This document shows, in pieces, positions 57,407-64,000 of a DNA stretch of 64,000 nt. Where the stretch lies: positions 50,084 to 114,083 of the forward strand of contig CAYPTB010000063.1 in assembly GCA_964413535.1 (NCBI GenBank), in the 5' to 3' direction. The stretch is from CAYPTB01 sp964413535. Lineage in GTDB: Bacteria > Planctomycetota > UBA1135 > GCA-002686595. The notes beneath the pieces are model-generated. The model worked only from the letters and a program-made list of their open reading frames with translations, did not search any database and was not told the origin of the DNA. The stretch's first letter is position 1; every line of letters starts with the position of its first letter. A program made the position numbers and the translations under genes.

Positions 57407-58396
57407 CTACCAGCGCAGCAGGCTCGCACCCCACGTGAGCCCAGCTCCGAAAGCGACGAGGACGACGAGCTTCCCCTTCTGCATGCGGCCCTGGGCGACC
57501 GCCTCGTCGAGCGCGACCGGGACCGTTGCGGCGGACGTGTTCGCGTACATGTGGATGTTGATCATGACCTTCTCGTCCGTCATTCCCAACCGGTCGAGCG
57601 CGGCATCGATGATCCGGCGGTTGACCTGGTGCGGAACGATGAGGCCGAGTTCGTCCGTCTCGTGACCCTCGAGCATCTTCTCGATGAGCTCGCTCATGTG
57701 CGTCACGGCGAAGCGGAACACGTCGCGACCGCGGAGCCGTATGAAGTGCAGGCGCTCGTCCACGGTCCGACGCGTGGGTGGCGCGGCCACCCCGCCCCCG
57801 GGAATGTGGATGAACTCGAAGCCCGATCCGTCGGCTCCCAGGGTCGTGCGCAGGATCTCCCCCTGCCCGCATTCGTCGTGCGACATCAGGACCGCCGCGC
57901 CGGCTGCGTCACCGAACAGGATGCACGAGCCGCGGTCGGTGGTGTCCACGAAGCGCGACAAGACCTCCGCCCCGATCACGAGCACGCGCCGCGCCCGCCC
58001 CGCCGCGATGAACGCCTCGCCGGTGTGCAGCGCGGTGAGGAAGCCCGTGCAGGCGGCGCCGACGTCGAAGGCGCCAGCCCCCTTGGCGCCGAGCCGATCC
58101 TGGACGAGGCACGCGGTCGATGGCAGCGGGTAGTCCGGCGTGAGGGTTCCCACGATCACGAGGTCCAGGTCGGCCGCCCCGATCCCCGCGGCGGCGAGCG
58201 CGCGCTCCCCCGCCTTCACGCACAGGTCGGACGTGTTCTCGCCATCCGCGGCGAACCTGCGCTCGCGGATCCCCGTGCGCTGGACGATCCACTCGTCGGA
58301 CGTGTCGAGGAAGCGCTCGAACTCGCTGTTCGGGACGACGCGCTCGGGAAGGTAGGAGCCCGTTCCCGCGATTCCCACTCGAACGCGTGAAGCCAT
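57407..58396 (-). CDS. fabH: 3-oxoacyl-ACP synthase III
   Basis: The protein has 329 residues from the ATG at 58396. The catalytic Cys is in GAACTGFLTAL, His in VPHQVNRRI and Asn in YANTSAATVPVAL, with the glycine-rich end VAFGAGLTWGASLLRW. FabH condenses acetyl-CoA with malonyl-ACP and starts each fatty-acid chain. The 243-bp gap to plsX upstream contains no reading frame I trust and no clear control site. Confidence 0.97.
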   Translation of the reverse strand: MASRVRVGIAGTGSYLPERVVPNSEFERFLDTSDEWIVQRTGIRERRFAADGENTSDLCVKAGERALAAAGIGAADLDLVIVGTLTPDYPLPSTACLVQDRLGAKGAGAFDVGAACTGFLTALHTGEAFIAAGRARRVLVIGAEVLSRFVDTTDRGSCILFGDAAGAAVLMSHDECGQGEILRTTLGADGSGFEFIHIPGGGVAAPPTRRTVDERLHFIRLRGRDVFRFAVTHMSELIEKMLEGHETDELGLIVPHQVNRRIIDAALDRLGMTDEKVMINIHMYANTSAATVPVALDEAVAQGRMQKGKLVVLVAFGAGLTWGASLLRW

Positions 58397-58639
58397 GCCT
58401 TTAATTCGAGCCCGATCGAGCGCCGACCGAACCGGAAGCAGGGGTCCGACCGTGCGGGGAGCCGGGGTGCACGACACGCGACGGCGATCCCGTTCCCCCG
58501 TGTCGTGGTCGCCTTTCCGGAGCTTCGACTGGGAGCCAGCCTAGTCCTCCCATGCGGCGAAAGCAGCCCGCCGGCTTCGAAAAATGGGTCCTTGGGAGCA
58601 CGGACCGACGCCGGCGCATTCCAAACCGAGTCATCCGGA

Positions 58640-59659
58640 TCAAGCGCCCGTCGAGGGCGCCGCGAAAGCCCCCGCCATACCCTCGACGATGTCTCGGTTG
58701 ACGTTGCTGTCCACGGTTCGCGCCGCGAGAGCGACGGCGTTCGAGACGGCTGCGGCATCCGAGCGACCGTGGCCGATCACGACCACTCCCTGGACGCCGA
58801 GCAGCATGGCACCGCCGTACTCCGCGTAATCGATCTGTCGTCGGATCTTCGCCATGGCATCCGAGCCCCAGTCGACTTCGTGCGCCTTCAACTGTCCCAT
58901 CACGAGCTTCAGCATGAAACCCGAGAACTCTTCGAGGAGCTTGAGCACGACGTTGCCCGTGAATCCGTCGGTGACGACCACGTCCGCGGCGTTGCGAAAG
59001 ATGTCTCCTCCCTCGATGTTCCCGACGAAGTTCAAGGGCGAGGCACTGAGCATGGCATGCGCTTCCTTCAGCAAATCGGGACCCTTGCCCTGCTCGGTTC
59101 CGATGTTGAGCAAGCCTACGCGCGGCCGTCCCCCACCCTTCCCGTGGCAGTCCTCGGAGAGCACGGATCCCATCACGCCGTACTGATAGAGGTGCTCCGG
59201 TTTCGGTGCGATGTTCGCGCCCATGTCGAGGAGCGTGACCGGCTGCCCGGTGACCTCGATGGTCACGGCGATCCCGGGACGGCGGATGCCGCGCAGCGTT
59301 CCGAGACCGAGCGTCGCCGCGCCGACGCAGGCGCCGGTGTTGCCCATGCCGACCACGGCGCCGGCCAGGCCTTCTCGGACCGCGGCCACGCACCCGGCGA
59401 TCGAGGAGTCTGGCTTCGCACGCAGGGCCGCCGCGGGCGAGTCCTCCATCTCGATCACGTGCGCCGCGTGCCGCACCTCCACGTCGACTCCCGCCCTGGC
59501 GAGCAGCGGCTCGATCCGAGCGCGGTCGCCGACGAGCAGGAGCCGGGACAGGTCGAGGCCCGGACCTTCCTTCGAGCAGGCGCGCAACGCGCCCGCGACG
59601 ACGGCCTCGGGGGCGCGATCCCCCCCCATGGCGTCGATGGCGATCCGATTGGCCGACAT
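58640..59659 (-). CDS. plsX: Phosphate acyltransferase PlsX
   Basis: The 339-residue protein starts with RIAIDAMGGDRAPEAVV and contains VGMGNTGACVGAATLGLG, RPGIAVTI, LLNIGTEQGKGPDLLKEAH, FVGNIEGGDIFRN and VVVTDGFTGNVVLKLLEE, all PlsX landmarks. PlsX makes acyl-phosphate from acyl-ACP for the first step of phospholipid synthesis. It follows rpmF by 33 bp, as in many bacteria. Confidence 0.96.
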   Translation of the reverse strand: MSANRIAIDAMGGDRAPEAVVAGALRACSKEGPGLDLSRLLLVGDRARIEPLLARAGVDVEVRHAAHVIEMEDSPAAALRAKPDSSIAGCVAAVREGLAGAVVGMGNTGACVGAATLGLGTLRGIRRPGIAVTIEVTGQPVTLLDMGANIAPKPEHLYQYGVMGSVLSEDCHGKGGGRPRVGLLNIGTEQGKGPDLLKEAHAMLSASPLNFVGNIEGGDIFRNAADVVVTDGFTGNVVLKLLEEFSGFMLKLVMGQLKAHEVDWGSDAMAKIRRQIDYAEYGGAMLLGVQGVVVIGHGRSDAAAVSNAVALAARTVDSNVNRDIVEGMAGAFAAPSTGA

Positions 59660-59692
59660 GCCGTGGGGGCGGCGCGCAGGGCGCGAACGAGC

Positions 59693-59899
59693 CTAGAACT
59701 CCTCCTTTTGGAGGACCTCCGTTCCCTTCTTGTCGCTGCCCTTCGCGAACCCGTAGTAGCCGCAGTTGTCGCACACCGTGTGGCCACGGCCGGCCGCGCC
59801 GCAGCGGGCACAGTGGGAGAGGCGCACGGCTTTCAGGGCCGTCTGCGCCCGGCGAATGGCCTGGCGGTGATGGGAGTGACGTCGCTTGGGATTCGGCAT
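59693..59899 (-). CDS. rpmF: 50S ribosomal protein L32
   Basis: The protein has 68 residues from the ATG at 59899. It opens with the L32 signature PNPKRRHSHHRQAIRRAQTA and has a four-cysteine zinc ribbon CARCGAAGRGHTVCDNCG. L32 is a structural protein of the large ribosomal subunit. rpmF upstream of plsX is a very widespread bacterial order and supports the start of the lipid gene run. The gap to alaS upstream (139 bp) is where a promoter would lie. Confidence 0.96.
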   Translation of the reverse strand: MPNPKRRHSHHRQAIRRAQTALKAVRLSHCARCGAAGRGHTVCDNCGYYGFAKGSDKKGTEVLQKEEF

Positions 59900-60038
59900 G
59901 GCTCGGCGTTCCGGCAACGGCGGGGAGCGCCGTCGTCGTGGTCGTGGAGGGGCGGGATGCTAGCCCTCGTACAGGAGGGTGTCAACGCGCGCTCGAGCTC
60001 GAGAACTCGGGATGTCCGACCTCGAAGCGGCCGCGTCC

Positions 60039-62738
<2,700 letters not shown>

Positions 62739-62898
62739 GCTTGGGACGTCCGTTTCGGAACCGGCCCTTGTACCGCGCGCCGCGGCCGTTTTCGAGCCGA
62801 CATCGGGGCATCGGCCCACCCGCAGCCCCGTCGCGACACCGCCCGACGGCGATCGTCCGACCGGTGCGTGGGCGCAGGGTCGCGCGCCGAGCGCTGGC

Positions 62899-64000
62899 TC
62901 AAGCCCGCGGAGCGGAGCCAGCCGTCTTGCGCGGCGCCAGGTCGGCGTCCGATTCCTGCGCGGCGATCGGCGCGCCCGTGAAGGCCTTCACGGGCGATCC
63001 GGCCGCCTTGACTTCGTCCTTCGCCGCCGGCGGCGCGGTGAGTTTCGTCCGCAACGCCTTCTCGAGTTCGCGGGCCAGGTCGGGGTTGTCGATCAGGAAC
63101 TGCCGCGCGCGCTCGCGGCCCTGGCCGAGCCGGATCTCGCCCTCCGTCGGGTGCTTGAGCGAGAACCAGGTCCCGGACTTCAACACGAGCCCCTCGAGGA
63201 TGCCGAGGTCGAGCAGGTCGCCCTCGAAGCTGATGCCGCGGTCGTAGAGGATGTCGAACTCGACCTTGCGGAAAGGCGGCGCGATCTTGTTCTTCACCAC
63301 CGTGACCTTCGTCTGGTTGCCCACCACCACCTCGCCGTCCTTGATCTGGCCGATGCGGCGGATGTCCAGGCGCACCGACGCGTAGAACTTGAGCGCGCGA
63401 CCGCCGGTCGTGGTCTCCGGGCTGCCGAACATCACGCCGATCTTCTCGCGGATCTGATTGATGAAGATCACGCAGCAGTCGGACTTCGCGATGGCCGCGG
63501 TGAGCTTGCGCAACGCCTGGCTCATGAGCCGCGCGTGCAGACCGACGAAGCTGTCGCCCATCTCGCCCTCGATCTCCGCGCGCGGCACGAGCGCCGCAAC
63601 GGAGTCGATCACGATCACGTCCACGGCGTTCGAGCGCACGAGCGTCTCCACGATCTCGAGCGCCTGCTCGCCCGTGTCGGGCTGGCTCACGAGCAGGTCG
63701 TCGAGGTCGACGCCCACCTTGCGCGCGTAGGCGGGATCGAGCGCGTGCTCCGCGTCGACGAAGGCGCAGATGCCGCCCTCGCGCTGCGCGTTGCCGATGA
63801 CGTGCAGGGTCAGCGTCGTCTTGCCCGAGCTCTCCGGGCCGTAGATCTCGACGACCCGCCCGCGCGGCAGCCCGCGCCCGCCGAGCGCCATGTCGAGCGA
63901 GATCGAGCTGGTCGAGATCCCGCGGATCTCCTTCAGCAGGATGTCGTCGCCCAGGCGCATGATGGCGCCCTTGCCGTAGCTCTTCTCGATCTCGGCCAGG
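62899..64000 (-). CDS. recA: Recombinase RecA, 5' truncated by window edge
   Basis: The visible part is 366 residues. The frame continues past the internal ATG at 63960 to the window end with LAEIEKSYGKGAI, which is the conserved RecA N-terminus, so the true start is outside. The Walker A GPESSGKTT, FVDAEHALDPAYARKVGV, SVAALVPRAEIEGEMGDS, and loop L2 MFGSPETTTGGRALKFYASVR are intact. The C-terminal tail is Ala/Lys-rich and variable. RecA does homologous strand exchange and SOS induction. No LexA box can be judged because the upstream region is missing. Confidence 0.97.
   Translation of the reverse strand, partial: LAEIEKSYGKGAIMRLGDDILLKEIRGISTSSISLDMALGGRGLPRGRVVEIYGPESSGKTTLTLHVIGNAQREGGICAFVDAEHALDPAYARKVGVDLDDLLVSQPDTGEQALEIVETLVRSNAVDVIVIDSVAALVPRAEIEGEMGDSFVGLHARLMSQALRKLTAAIAKSDCCVIFINQIREKIGVMFGSPETTTGGRALKFYASVRLDIRRIGQIKDGEVVVGNQTKVTVVKNKIAPPFRKVEFDILYDRGISFEGDLLDLGILEGLVLKSGTWFSLKHPTEGEIRLGQGRERARQFLIDNPDLARELEKALRTKLTAPPAAKDEVKAAGSPVKAFTGAPIAAQESDADLAPRKTAGSAPRA

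Overview
The window is a 64 kb chromosomal stretch of GC-rich bacterial DNA, dense in genes and with many stop/start overlaps (GTGA, ATGA, TTGA). The organism is probably a member of the Planctomycetota or a near relative in the PVC group. The reasons are a double-length tandem UvrA (also known from Chlamydiae), large HEAT-repeat and multihaem secreted proteins, a eukaryotic-type UDP-sugar pyrophosphorylase, a B-type succinate dehydrogenase, and peptidoglycan genes (dacB, ddl, dapB). This placement is inferred from gene content and was not tested by phylogeny.

Layout. 1-3.8 kb: a truncated M28 peptidase, a DacB-type lipoprotein and an inositol-phosphatase-family protein. 4.0-15.9 kb: a tightly overlapping run of tandem UvrA, an XPB-type helicase and its helicase-associated partner, followed by a TenI/ThiE-family protein, ThiL and TsaE. 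16-21 kb: an ECF sigma factor with a membrane partner, a TolC-like outer-membrane protein and a HEAT lipoprotein. 21-27 kb: a pilin-like protein, a CCA/poly(A) polymerase family enzyme, a UbiA-type prenyltransferase, an RseP-type site-2 protease with four PDZ domains, and Dxr. 27-40.5 kb: PurM, a run of poorly characterised secreted or membrane genes, a decayed ISL3-type transposase, a HEAT protein with a Gly/Pro-rich linker, sdhCAB, a histidine phosphatase and a MaoC-type dehydratase. From about 28 to 39 kb the DNA is visibly AT-richer than either flank.

40.7-48 kb: an unrecognised 555-residue protein, then a lipoprotein that joins a calcineurin-like phosphatase fold, a four-haem cytochrome c554-like domain and TPR-like helices. 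Divergent from it, a clear cobalamin riboswitch leads two tandem paralogous secreted beta-propeller-like proteins. This is the most unusual regulatory arrangement in the window. 48-53.6 kb: an NFU-type Fe-S scaffold, tRNA-Leu(CAA), dapB, ddl, a UDP-sugar pyrophosphorylase and a zinc alcohol dehydrogenase. 53.8-60 kb: the classical fatty-acid cluster rpmF-plsX-fabH-fabD-fabG-acpP-fabF on the minus strand. 60-64 kb: alaS and a recA cut by the window edge.

Together the window mixes housekeeping modules (nucleotide excision repair, fatty-acid and isoprenoid synthesis, cell-wall precursors, the TCA cycle) with lineage-specific cell-surface genes. No rRNA, CRISPR array, prophage or intact insertion sequence was seen.
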